Assembly: GCA_948857205.1 (NCBI GenBank)
Contig: CAQPRV010000002.1
Location: 1-20,234 of the forward strand
Source: an uncultured Clostridia bacterium
GTDB lineage: Bacteria; Bacillota; Clostridia; TANB77; CAG-508
Direction of reading: 5' to 3'
DNA length: 20,234 nt
Positions 1-8,402 of this stretch are shown here, piece after piece. Made by a program: the position numbers and the translations under genes. The notes under the pieces were generated by a model. The model saw only the letters and a program-made list of their open reading frames with translations. It searched no databases and had not been told where the DNA came from. Position 1 is the first letter of the stretch; each line of letters opens with the position of its first letter.

Positions 1-104
1 ATAGGGACTTTTTGAGCTATTTTGAATAAAAAAGAGAAGGCTAAAAGCGTTGAAAATGCTGGATTGCGAAGAATGTACTGAAAAACAATCTCAAAAGTAC
101 CTAT
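1..104. other. Imperfect inverted-repeat segment, possible structured RNA or element end
   Basis: Bases 1-16 pair with 90-104: fourteen pairs, one G/A mismatch (6/99) and one bulged T (13). A second hairpin lies inside, with arms at 46-51 and 55-60, one G-T wobble and a GAA loop. The segment lies upstream of the promoter at 156-184, so it is not part of that operon's leader. It could be the 3' part of an upstream transcript, a small RNA or the end of a decayed mobile element. I recognise no known RNA family, and the window cuts the left side. A frame open from 26 to 148 shows no recognisable protein. Confidence 0.35.
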
Positions 105-155
105 TCTCTAAGAAAAAATTTTTTATTCGTTATTACTGTTATTACTGAAAATTGT

Positions 156-184
156 TTGACATTATATAGGTTAAATAGTATAAT
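156..184 (+). promoter_or_regulatory. Sigma-A promoter of the polysaccharide operon
   Basis: TTGACA (156-161), 17 bases and TATAAT (179-184) form a perfect vegetative promoter. Transcription should begin near 190, giving a leader of about 97 nt before the ATG at 288. In that leader a short perfect inverted repeat (AATTTATT, loop AAT, AATAAATT; 248-266) lies just upstream of the ribosome binding site AAGGGG (272-277). It is AT-only and may be chance. This is the only consensus promoter I see before the 13-gene run ending at 13373. Confidence 0.85.
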
Positions 185-287
185 GAAAATAGTAGAAAAG
201 TGTAATTAAAAATATTACATAAATATAAATAAATAGAGACATTATCTAATTTATTAATAATAAATTTCAATAAGGGGAAAATTGAAA

Positions 288-1001
288 ATGAATGTAAATA
301 TTAGTGAAAATAATGTTATTTCTAGAGATGCAAGTATAGTTCAAAAAACTAATTTAACAGAAGAAATAAAAAATAAAAAAGTATTTTATAAAATATGTAA
401 AAGATTGATAGATATATTTATAGGTACAATAGGTGTTTTGTTACTAATTCCATTAACAATTGGTGTTTACTTTTTAAAAGTATTAAAAAAGGAAAATGAT
501 GGACCATTATTTTATGAACAGATAAGGATAGGAAAAAATGGCAAAGAATTTAGAATTTATAAATATAGAACAATGGTAATGAATGCAGATGAAAAATTAA
601 CACAATATTTAGAAGAAAATGAAGAAGCGAAAAAAGAATATGAAAGATACAAAAAGTTAAAACATGATCCAAGAATAACAAGATTAGGTAGAATTTTACG
701 AAATACAAGTATTGATGAATTTCCACAATTTATAAATGTTTTAAAAGGTGATATGAGTGTTGTAGGTCCAAGACCTTATTTACATAGAGAAATAAAAGAT
801 ATGGAAGATAATTATAAAACAATAATTTCAGTAAAGCCAGGAATTACTGGGTATTGGCAAGTAAATGGTAGAAATGCAAAGAGCTTTAAAGAAAGAATGA
901 ATATGGATGTAGCATATATTAAAGATAGGACTTTATGGTTTGATATAAAGATTATTATAAAAACGATATTAAAAATGTTAAAAAAAGAAGGAGCAATGTA
1001 A
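288..1001 (+). CDS. Undecaprenyl-phosphate sugar phosphotransferase (priming enzyme)
   Basis: This is a bacterial sugar transferase (PF02397, monotopic phosphoglycosyl transferase), which moves a sugar 1-phosphate from a nucleotide sugar to undecaprenyl phosphate and so starts each repeat unit. At about 237 residues it is the short PglC-like form with a single N-terminal hydrophobic segment (about 40-63), lacking the extra transmembrane bundle of WcaJ-type enzymes. Visible motifs are KYRTM, DPRITRLGRILR, the catalytic Asp-Glu pair in SIDEFPQ (about 143-144), MSVVGPRPY and KPGITGYWQVNGRN. An in-frame TTG at 282 is an alternative start, but ATG 288 has better spacing from AAGGGG. It is the first gene of the operon. 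The sugar transferred cannot be read from sequence. Confidence 0.93.
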   Translation: MNVNISENNVISRDASIVQKTNLTEEIKNKKVFYKICKRLIDIFIGTIGVLLLIPLTIGVYFLKVLKKENDGPLFYEQIRIGKNGKEFRIYKYRTMVMNADEKLTQYLEENEEAKKEYERYKKLKHDPRITRLGRILRNTSIDEFPQFINVLKGDMSVVGPRPYLHREIKDMEDNYKTIISVKPGITGYWQVNGRNAKSFKERMNMDVAYIKDRTLWFDIKIIIKTILKMLKKEGAM

Positions 1002-1008
1002 TAATTAA

Positions 1009-2184
1009 ATGAACAAAGAAAAAAATATTTTTATCATAGGTTCAAAAGGGATACCAGCAAAATATGGAGGTTTTGAGACTTTTGTAGATAAATTAACAGA
1101 AAGAAAAATTAACCAAGAAATAAAATATCATATAGCATGCATAAATAGTGAAAGTAAAGAATTTGAGTATAATAATTCAAGATGCTTTAGTGTAAGTGTT
1201 CCAAATATTGGACCTGCTAAGGCTATACTTTATGATTTAAAAGCATTAAAAAGTATTGTAAAATACATTAAAAATAATAACATACAAGATGGAATAGTAT
1301 ACATATTAGCATGTAGAATAGGACCATTTATTTCACATTATAAAAGAAAATTAGCTAAACTAGGAATTAAATTATATGTAAATCCAGATGGACATGAATG
1401 GAAAAGAGCAAAATGGAATACTTTAATAAAAAAATATTGGAAGATATCAGAAAAGTTAATGGTAAAACATGCTGATTTATTAATATGTGATTCAATAAAT
1501 ATTGAAAAATATATAAAAGAAGATTATAAAAAATATAATCCTAAAACTACCTTTATAGCCTATGGAGCTGATACAAAAAAAAGTTCTTTGTTAGATAAGG
1601 ATCAAAAGCTACTTGATTGGTATAATATAAAAAATGTAAAACCAAATGAATATTATTTAATAGTAGGTAGATTTGTTCCTGAAAATAATTATAAAACTAT
1701 AATTAAAGAATTTATGAAATCATCTACAAAAAAAGATTTAGTTATTGTAACTAATGTTGAAAAAAATAAATTTTATACAGAATTACAACAAGAATTAGAT
1801 TTCGAGAAAGATAGTAGAATTAAATTTGTTGGAACAGTATATGATAAAGAACTTATTAAAAAGATAAGAGAAAATGCATATGGATATATTCATGGTCATG
1901 AAGTAGGTGGAACTAATCCATCTTTGTTAGAAGCTTTGGCTTCAACTAAATTAAATTTATTATTAGATGTTGGTTTTAATAAAGAAGTAGGACAAGATAG
2001 TGCATTATATTGGAATAAAGAAGAAAAAAATTTAAAGAGCTTAATTGAGAATTGTGAATTATATGATGTTAATATAATAGAAAAATATAATATAGCTTCA
2101 TCAAATAGAATAAATGAAGAATATAATTGGAATAAAATTGTGAACGAATATGAAATAATATTTATGGAGAAAAATAATGGATAA
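1009..2184 (+). CDS. Glycosyltransferase with DUF1972 N-terminus (GT4 type)
   Basis: This cytoplasmic glycosyltransferase of 391 residues is likely to extend the lipid-linked repeat unit. The N-terminal IIGSKGIPAKYGGFETFVDK is the hallmark of the DUF1972 family (PF09314), whose characterised members include capsule rhamnosyltransferases. The C-terminal half carries the GT-B donor-site stretch HEVGGTNPSLLEALAS, with the usual acidic residues. The start is forced because TAA at 1006-1008 closes the frame just before ATG 1009. The nearest Shine-Dalgarno, AAGGAG at 988-993, is rather far (15 nt), so translation may depend on ribosomes arriving from the gene upstream. The last 8 bases overlap the next gene. 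The acceptor and donor are unknown. Confidence 0.88.
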   Translation: MNKEKNIFIIGSKGIPAKYGGFETFVDKLTERKINQEIKYHIACINSESKEFEYNNSRCFSVSVPNIGPAKAILYDLKALKSIVKYIKNNNIQDGIVYILACRIGPFISHYKRKLAKLGIKLYVNPDGHEWKRAKWNTLIKKYWKISEKLMVKHADLLICDSINIEKYIKEDYKKYNPKTTFIAYGADTKKSSLLDKDQKLLDWYNIKNVKPNEYYLIVGRFVPENNYKTIIKEFMKSSTKKDLVIVTNVEKNKFYTELQQELDFEKDSRIKFVGTVYDKELIKKIRENAYGYIHGHEVGGTNPSLLEALASTKLNLLLDVGFNKEVGQDSALYWNKEEKNLKSLIENCELYDVNIIEKYNIASSNRINEEYNWNKIVNEYEIIFMEKNNG

Positions 2185-3382
2185 AAACTTATTAGATTTA
2201 ATAATACTACCATTCCATGATTATAAAAAATGGAAAGAAGAGGGGTTTAGAACAAGGGATGCACATTTATTTGAACATTTTGTTAAGGAAAAGAAGCTTA
2301 ATAAAATTTTAGTAGTTAATAGACCAGTATCATTAGCAGAGAGAATTTTAAAAAGAAAAAGATGGAAAACTGGTTTGGGAGAAGTAATATTAGATAAGAA
2401 GTATTATAGACTTTGCAAAGTTAAAGAAAATACATACTATATTGATTTTAAATCAAAAGACTTTTTTAGTGTACTATTGTTAAAAAAGAAATGGTGGAAT
2501 AGAATTTTCAATAATAAAAAAATAATTGATGCTATTAATGAAACAATTCAATATTTAAATATGAAAAATAAAATTATTTTATTACAAAATCCAATGGCAA
2601 TAGGTGTTATAGATAAATTAAACGAAAAAAAGTTTGTGTTTGATGCAATTGATAATTGGTTATATCATCCACAGATGAAGCAATATTCAAAATTATTAAG
2701 TGAAAATTATAAATTTATTGAAAAAAGTGCAGATATAATTTTTACAGTTTCTGAAAGTTTACAACAATTTTTTAGAACCAATAAGAATACATATTGGTTA
2801 CCAAATGGAGTAGATAAAGAAAGATTTATAGTTAAAAATGAAAAAGAATTTAAATCGAATGATATAAAAATTGGATATGTAGGTAAAATTCAAGATAGAG
2901 TTGATTTTGATTTAATTGAACAATGTGTAAAGAAATATGAAAGTAATGAATTTTTAATTGTAGGACCAATATATTCACAAAGAGAGAAAGTAAAATATTT
3001 AAAGAAAAAATATAAAAATATTCAGTTTTTGGGCGATATACCATATGAAAGATTACCAGAAGTAATAAATAAATTTGATATAGCAATTATACCTCATAAA
3101 ATTAATGAATTTACAGAAAGTATGAATCCATTAAAAATATATGAATTTTTAGCTGCAGGCAAACAAATTATAACAACAAAAGTTGCAGGAATTAATATTT
3201 CAGAATATGTATATCAAGCAAGTGATGATAAAGACTTTATTCAATTAATTGATAAATCAATAAGAAAATTACAAGAAGATAAAAATTTAGCAATTAAAGT
3301 TAAAAATAGTTTAGATGAAAAATACACTTGGAAAAATATTTCAAATAAAATGCTCAATATAATAGAGGAGGAAATATGCTAA
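2177..3382 (+). CDS. Glycosyltransferase, GT4-like (GT-B fold)
   Basis: A 401-residue protein with the layout of a retaining GT-B glycosyltransferase. A variable N-terminal half is followed by a linker with LPNGVDKERF, then a C-terminal Rossmann half starting at KIGYVGKIQDRVDFDL and containing LGDIPYERLPEVINKFDIAI. The donor-binding region reads MNPLKIYEFLAAGK (about 316-329), with Glu near 323 matching the conserved second glutamate of the family. No signal peptide or transmembrane helix is visible, so it should act at the inner membrane face. It overlaps its upstream neighbour by 8 bases and its downstream neighbour by 7, indicating translational coupling. Substrates cannot be assigned. Confidence 0.85.
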   Translation: MDKNLLDLIILPFHDYKKWKEEGFRTRDAHLFEHFVKEKKLNKILVVNRPVSLAERILKRKRWKTGLGEVILDKKYYRLCKVKENTYYIDFKSKDFFSVLLLKKKWWNRIFNNKKIIDAINETIQYLNMKNKIILLQNPMAIGVIDKLNEKKFVFDAIDNWLYHPQMKQYSKLLSENYKFIEKSADIIFTVSESLQQFFRTNKNTYWLPNGVDKERFIVKNEKEFKSNDIKIGYVGKIQDRVDFDLIEQCVKKYESNEFLIVGPIYSQREKVKYLKKKYKNIQFLGDIPYERLPEVINKFDIAIIPHKINEFTESMNPLKIYEFLAAGKQIITTKVAGINISEYVYQASDDKDFIQLIDKSIRKLQEDKNLAIKVKNSLDEKYTWKNISNKMLNIIEEEIC

Positions 3383-4305
3383 AAACAACTAATAACTATA
3401 ATGTTGCCTTTTTAATATTACATTATTATACTATAGAAGATACAAAAAAATGTATAGAATCAATCATAGAAAACTGCTCAAAGAATGAATTTAAAAATTA
3501 TGAAATTATAATAGTTGATAATGGTTCAAAAAACAATACAGGCAAAAAATTAGAAGAAATATATCAAAAAAACGAAAAAGTTAATGTAATAATTAATGAA
3601 GAAAATTTAGGTTTTTCAACAGGCAATAATGTTGGTTTTAAATTTATTAAAGAAAAATATGATGTTGATTTTATTATTATGATTAATAATGATATATTTA
3701 TGATACAGGATAATTTTTTGAATTTATTATTTAAAGAATATGAGGAAAGTTCTTTTGATATTTTAGGTCCTAAAATTGTATTACCAAAGGGGAATAATGA
3801 TTATCATAGAAGTAAATTACAACCTATATTTAGATATAGAATTGAAATATGTAAATTATATATAAAATGGCTAATTAACTTTATTGATAAAAAAGAATTT
3901 TTAAGACAAATTAAAAATAGATTTATAAATAAAAGCTATGTTAAACAGGAAAATAGTATAAAAAGTGAAGATATAAGACAAGAAAATATAGTAATACATG
4001 GTTCATGTATTATTTTTTCAAAAAATTACATAGAAAAATTTGATGGATTGGATGAATATACTTTTTTATATGGAGAAGAGGACTTATTATATATTAAGAT
4101 TATTAGTAACAATATGAAATCTGTATATAATCCAAAATTATATATTTTTCATAATGAGGATTCTTCTACAAATGCAATCACAAAAAATAATAAAAGAAGT
4201 AAAATTTTATTTACAGCAAAATATGGTATTATTGCAAGAAAAATTATTATAAAGAAAATTAAAGAAAATAAAGAAATATTAAAAAGAAAGAAGATAATAA
4301 AATGA
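3376..4305 (+). CDS. Family 2 glycosyltransferase (rhamnosyltransferase-like)
   Basis: A 309-residue GT-A glycosyltransferase. The N-terminus follows the GT2 pattern: AFLILHYYTIEDTKKCIESI, then IIIVDNGSKNNTG (nucleotide binding), then ENLGFSTGNNVGF, and IIMINNDIFM, where N104-N105-D106 takes the place of the metal-binding DXD. The ENLGF...GNN and INND combination is typical of the WbbL/RfbN-like rhamnosyltransferase subgroup. A later YGEEDLLY resembles the acidic catalytic-base region. It is probably cytoplasmic and adds one sugar to the growing lipid-linked oligosaccharide. The ribosome binding site GAGGAGG lies inside the preceding gene. The rhamnose assignment is only by resemblance, and no dTDP-rhamnose genes occur in this window. 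Confidence 0.87.
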   Translation: MLKTTNNYNVAFLILHYYTIEDTKKCIESIIENCSKNEFKNYEIIIVDNGSKNNTGKKLEEIYQKNEKVNVIINEENLGFSTGNNVGFKFIKEKYDVDFIIMINNDIFMIQDNFLNLLFKEYEESSFDILGPKIVLPKGNNDYHRSKLQPIFRYRIEICKLYIKWLINFIDKKEFLRQIKNRFINKSYVKQENSIKSEDIRQENIVIHGSCIIFSKNYIEKFDGLDEYTFLYGEEDLLYIKIISNNMKSVYNPKLYIFHNEDSSTNAITKNNKRSKILFTAKYGIIARKIIIKKIKENKEILKRKKIIK

Positions 4306-5162
4306 TAAGTGTTATAATTCCTACGTTTAATAGAGAAAAGACAATTAAAAGGGCGATAGATAGTGTACTAAATCAAACCTATAAAGATATTGAATTAATT
4401 GTTGTAGATGATTGTTCAACAGATAGAACAGAAGAAATTATAAATGGCTATATGGATAATAGAATAAAATACTATAAGTTACATCAAAATTCAGGAGCTT
4501 GTGTTGCTAGAAATAAAGGGGTAGAATTATCTTGTGGAGAATACATAGCTTTTCAAGATAGTGATGATGAATGGTTAGAAAATAAATTAGAAAAACAATT
4601 GGATTTTTTAGAAAAAAATAATTCAGATATATGTTTTTGTAGTTTAAATAATATTTGTTTAAACGGATTGAAGGAAATTATCCCGTCTAAAAAAGTAGAA
4701 ACAGAAGAAATAAAAGATAGATTATTAAAAAATAATTTTATAAGTACACAAACAATATTTGGAAAAAAAGAATGCTTTGTAGATGAGAAGTTTGATGTTA
4801 AATTTCCAAGATTTCAAGATTGGGATTTAGTAATTAGATTGTCACAAAAATATAAAATTGTTCATTGTGATGAAGTTTTAGTAAATATGTACAAACAAGA
4901 AGATAGTATGACTTATAATTTTAAAAAGACAGTAGTAGGATTACAACTAATTATAGATAAATATTCGCAATTAATGAAAAAAGAGGATTTATCTAATATA
5001 TATTTTAAACTGGCAAAAAATCAGGTATTAAGTAACATTAAGCCAGATGAATCGTTAAAAGAATCAATAAAATTATCACCTGATATAAAAAAAGTATTGT
5101 ATTATGTTTCAATAAAAACAGGTTTTATAAAATTATATCATAAAATTAAAAGGAGAAAATGA
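4302..5162 (+). CDS. Family 2 glycosyltransferase
   Basis: A 286-residue GT-A, GT2-family enzyme with a textbook start, MISVIIPTFNREKTIKRAI, followed by SVLNQTYKDIELIVVDDCST (21-40). Further on come NSGACVARNKGV and the metal-binding block AFQDSDDEW (about 83-91). FQDWDLVIRLS near 175-185 fits the acceptor side and catalytic base region. It shares the four bases ATGA with the stop of the previous gene and again with the next gene. It differs clearly from the preceding GT2 enzyme, so the two probably make different linkages. The donor sugar is unknown. Confidence 0.9.
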   Translation: MISVIIPTFNREKTIKRAIDSVLNQTYKDIELIVVDDCSTDRTEEIINGYMDNRIKYYKLHQNSGACVARNKGVELSCGEYIAFQDSDDEWLENKLEKQLDFLEKNNSDICFCSLNNICLNGLKEIIPSKKVETEEIKDRLLKNNFISTQTIFGKKECFVDEKFDVKFPRFQDWDLVIRLSQKYKIVHCDEVLVNMYKQEDSMTYNFKKTVVGLQLIIDKYSQLMKKEDLSNIYFKLAKNQVLSNIKPDESLKESIKLSPDIKKVLYYVSIKTGFIKLYHKIKRRK

Positions 5163-6304
5163 TGAATTATCCAAAAAAAGAGAAGACAATTAATATATTA
5201 TTTTATATAGCATATTCTCTAGAGATTTTTTATTGGATGTTTTCAAATGTTAATTCTTTTACATATTTAAGAGTAGTAGCCATAAAATTAGCATATTTTT
5301 TATTAATTGTTTGCTTTATTTTTAATATGAGAAAAAATTTTATTAAAGACTATATATTTATTGGAATATGTATATTAATTTCATATATTTCGATGAAAGT
5401 TTCTGAATCAAATTCAATTTTACTAATTATACTATTCTTAATAGGAATGAAAGAGTTAAAATTTGATAAAATTTTAAAATTTGACTTTTTTTTAAAAATA
5501 GCATTTATAGTATGTGTAATTTTATTATATGAATTTGGTTTAACAGAGAATTATTATATGCATAGAGCAGATGGTACAGTCCGTAGTTCTATGGGGTTTG
5601 CACATCCTAATATATTTGGAACTTATATATTTTTATTGTGTTGTGAATATGTTTATATTAATTATAAAAACATGAAATTATATAATTATATAATTATATT
5701 ATTATTTTCATTACTAATTAATTATTTTTGTGATAGTAGAACAGCACAAATAGGTATTGTAGCTCTATTAATTTTAGTTTATTTATATAATAAAGGATTA
5801 GTAGATAAAATATTAAAGATAAAGATTATAGCTTCTATTATAAAATACCAATTTGTTATATTAACTATTATTTCATATTTACTAGGTATATTATATATTA
5901 ATGAAAATAGAAGTACTATACAAATTAATAATATGGTAAGTAATAGAATAAAGATGATTGCAACTTTTATTGAAGAATATGATTTGAATTTATTTGGTAA
6001 TGATTTAGAATTATTAGGTACAAAAGCAGCTTCAGAAGAAAGAAGAATAGCTAAAGTTTTAGATAATTCATATATTAAAATAATATTACAATATGGAATA
6101 TTAGTTTATTTGATTTTAGCATTTCTTTTTAGTAAAGGTATAGGAAAAGCACAACAGGAAAAAAACAATATATTAGTTATATTATTAAGTTTATTTTGTG
6201 TTTATGGTATGATGGAAAATGTATTAATATTATTACAATATAATGTATTTTTATTATATTTTTCAAAAATTTTATATAATAAGAAAGGAGAAGAGAATAA
6301 TTGA
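5159..6304 (+). CDS. Wzy-like polysaccharide polymerase
   Basis: A very hydrophobic protein of about 381 residues, with roughly ten or more predicted membrane segments spread over its length and a larger loop around residues 258-292. The segment HRADGTVRSSMGFAHPNIFG (about 135-154) resembles the R-x-SxGFxHPN motif common in EpsK/Wzy-type polymerases of Firmicutes, and NYFCDSRTAQIG follows. Wzy proteins join flipped repeat units on the outer face of the membrane. Sequence similarity in this family is weak, so the call rests on topology, the HPN motif and position between glycosyltransferases and the flippase. ATG 5159 overlaps the previous stop as ATGA. A second ATG at 5162 is equally possible. 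Confidence 0.8.
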   Translation: MMNYPKKEKTINILFYIAYSLEIFYWMFSNVNSFTYLRVVAIKLAYFLLIVCFIFNMRKNFIKDYIFIGICILISYISMKVSESNSILLIILFLIGMKELKFDKILKFDFFLKIAFIVCVILLYEFGLTENYYMHRADGTVRSSMGFAHPNIFGTYIFLLCCEYVYINYKNMKLYNYIIILLFSLLINYFCDSRTAQIGIVALLILVYLYNKGLVDKILKIKIIASIIKYQFVILTIISYLLGILYINENRSTIQINNMVSNRIKMIATFIEEYDLNLFGNDLELLGTKAASEERRIAKVLDNSYIKIILQYGILVYLILAFLFSKGIGKAQQEKNNILVILLSLFCVYGMMENVLILLQYNVFLLYFSKILYNKKGEENN

Positions 6305-6874
6305 TACGGTTTATTAAAGAAATTTATAAAAAATATAAAAAAATATATAGTAACTTTTTTTATTAAAGTTAAATTTATTAATAATAAAAATGTTATTATT
6401 GATAAAAAAGCATTTTTTAATAAATTAATACATATAAAAATTTCGAAATCTGCAAATGTAAAGATTAATAAAGGAATATCTAATAATGAAAATGTTTTTA
6501 TTAGATGTAGAGATAATTCGTATCTTGAAATAGGTCAAAATGTTGCATTAGGAAATAATTTAATATTAACTGTTAGAAATAATATAATAATAGGAAATGA
6601 TGTAATGATTGGACCAAATGTTTTAATTTTTGATCATGATCATGATTTTAAAAATAAAGATAGAAAGAATAGTTATATACATGGAGATATAACTATAGGT
6701 AATAATGTTTGGATAGGGGGGAATGTGGTAATTTTAAAAAATACAAAAATAGGTGAGAATGCTGTTATTGCTGCTGGAACTGTAGTAACAGGAGAAGTAC
6801 CTGCTAATCATATATATTATGCAAAAGGAAAAGTTAAAAAAATTAATATTGATGAGGGAAATAGTGAGATTTAA
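6301..6874 (+). CDS. Hexapeptide-repeat acyltransferase with apparent +1 frameshift near the N-terminus
   Basis: The C-terminal 89 residues, from ATG 6605, are plainly a left-handed beta-helix acetyltransferase: repeats such as IGPNVL, IGNNVWIGGN and IGENAVIAAGT, and the DHDHDF segment that supplies the catalytic histidine in maltose/galactoside-acetyltransferase relatives. The same frame stays open back to 6305 and continues hexapeptide-type sequence (YLEIGQNVALGNN, IIIGNDVMIGPN), but has no ATG, GTG or TTG before 6605. A well-placed site (AAAGGAG, 6284-6290) precedes TTG 6301 in another frame, encoding MIRFIKEIYKKYKK before stopping at 6364-6366. Skipping one base around A7 (6337-6343) or T7 (6355-6361) joins both into a protein of about 190 residues. 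It probably acetylates a sugar of the polymer. Whether the frameshift is real or a sequencing error is open. Confidence 0.75.
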
Positions 6875-8402
6875 TAGAACAAAAAATTCAGTAAGAAACA
6901 TAATATGGGGATTTGTAAACAAGATTATTATTTTAATTTTTCCTTTTGCAATTAAAACGATAATTATTAAAAAATTAGGATCAGAATATTTAGGATTAAG
7001 TAGTTTATTTACATCAATTCTTCAAGTTTTAAGTCTAACTGAATTAGGATTTAGTAGTGCTATTGTATTTAGTTTATATAAACCAATTGCTGAAGATAAT
7101 ACAGAAAAGATTTGTGCTTTAATGAATTTATATAAAAAAATATATAGAATTATTGGTACAATAATTCTAATAGCAGGACTAGTAATTTTGCCATTTATAA
7201 ATAATATGATTAATGGTAATTATCCAAGTGATATTAATATTTATTATATATATTTAATACAATTATTTAACACAGTTATAACATATTATTTGTTTGCATA
7301 TAAGAATGCATTATTAATTGCACATCAAAGAAATGATATTTCTAGTAATATAAATAGTATAGTGAGTATTATACAATACACTTTACAAATATTATCTTTA
7401 ATTATATTTAAGAATTATTATATTTATGTATTAATAGTTTCAATAACTACAATTATTAATAATCTTATAATTGGAATAATAACTTCAAAAAAATATCCGA
7501 TTTATATTTGTAAAGGACAAATTGATAAGCAAACAAAGAGAGAAATAAAAAAGCGTGTAAGTGGTTTACTAATAAATAAGATTTGCCAAACAACAAGAAA
7601 CTCACTGGATAGTATTTTTTTATCTGCTTTTATGGGATTAAATATTGTTGCAATTTATAATAATTATTATAGTATATTAAATGCAGGTATAACTATTTTA
7701 GGAATAATAAGTACAGCAATTTTGTCTAGTATAGGTAATAGTATTGTAGTAGAAGATGTAAGAAAAAACTATAAAGACTTAAAAAAGTTTAATTTTATGT
7801 ATATGTGTATTGTTGGATGGGTTACAATAGGATTAATTTGTCTATATCAACCATTTATGGAATTGTGGATGGGAACTAAATATATGTTTTCATATAATAT
7901 AGTTATATTGTTTTGTGTATATTTTTATGCTTTAGAAATGGGCGTTATTAGAGGTGCATATTCAGATGCAGTAGGATTATGGTGGGAAAATAGATACAGA
8001 GCAATTATAGAAACAATTAGTAACATTATATTAAATTATATATTAGGTAAACTATTTGGAGTATATGGTATTATTTTAGGAACTTTAATATCCTTATTAA
8101 TTATTAATTTTGGATTCGGTTCACAAATTTTATATAAATATTATTTTAAAACAGAAAAAATATCAGAATATTTTTTTAGTCATGCATTATATGCATTTGT
8201 AACCTTTATTGTTGGAATAATAACATATTTATTATGCAATTATATAACAATTACTGGTTTGCAAGGTTTATTACTTAAAGGAATAATTTGTATTATTATT
8301 CCAGGATTATTATATTTTATATTATATAATAAAACAGAAAATTTTAAAGAAATGAAAAATTTCTTAATAAGAATATTAAATAAAGGAGAGATAGAAAAAT
8401 GA
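6864..8402 (+). CDS. Wzx-like polysaccharide flippase
   Basis: A 512-residue membrane protein of the polysaccharide transporter (Wzx/MATE-like, MOP superfamily) type, with about 12-14 hydrophobic segments. The N-terminal TKNSVRNIIWGFVNK and the following KKLGSEYLGLSSLF, LSLTELGFSSAIVFSLYKP stretches are characteristic of flippases in Firmicutes capsule loci. It moves lipid-linked repeat units from the cytoplasmic to the outer face. I chose GTG 6864 because GAGGGA (6854-6859) lies at suitable distance and the family usually begins shortly before the NRTKNS-like stretch. In-frame ATGs at 6852 and 6819 give longer versions. It overlaps the acyltransferase by 11 bases and the next gene by 4. Confidence 0.88.
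   Translation: MRFNRTKNSVRNIIWGFVNKIIILIFPFAIKTIIIKKLGSEYLGLSSLFTSILQVLSLTELGFSSAIVFSLYKPIAEDNTEKICALMNLYKKIYRIIGTIILIAGLVILPFINNMINGNYPSDINIYYIYLIQLFNTVITYYLFAYKNALLIAHQRNDISSNINSIVSIIQYTLQILSLIIFKNYYIYVLIVSITTIINNLIIGIITSKKYPIYICKGQIDKQTKREIKKRVSGLLINKICQTTRNSLDSIFLSAFMGLNIVAIYNNYYSILNAGITILGIISTAILSSIGNSIVVEDVRKNYKDLKKFNFMYMCIVGWVTIGLICLYQPFMELWMGTKYMFSYNIVILFCVYFYALEMGVIRGAYSDAVGLWWENRYRAIIETISNIILNYILGKLFGVYGIILGTLISLLIINFGFGSQILYKYYFKTEKISEYFFSHALYAFVTFIVGIITYLLCNYITITGLQGLLLKGIICIIIPGLLYFILYNKTENFKEMKNFLIRILNKGEIEK

Noticed and set aside
26..148. Short open frame at the left edge, with an internal ATG at 56
   Set aside because: It has no ribosome binding site at a suitable distance, no recognisable motifs and a low-complexity end. 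It overlaps the imperfect fold.
6819..6863. Earlier flippase starts at ATG 6819 or 6852
   Set aside because: They add lysine-rich residues uncommon in this family and overlap the acyltransferase more deeply. GTG 6864 has GAGGGA directly upstream. ATG 6852 cannot be excluded.
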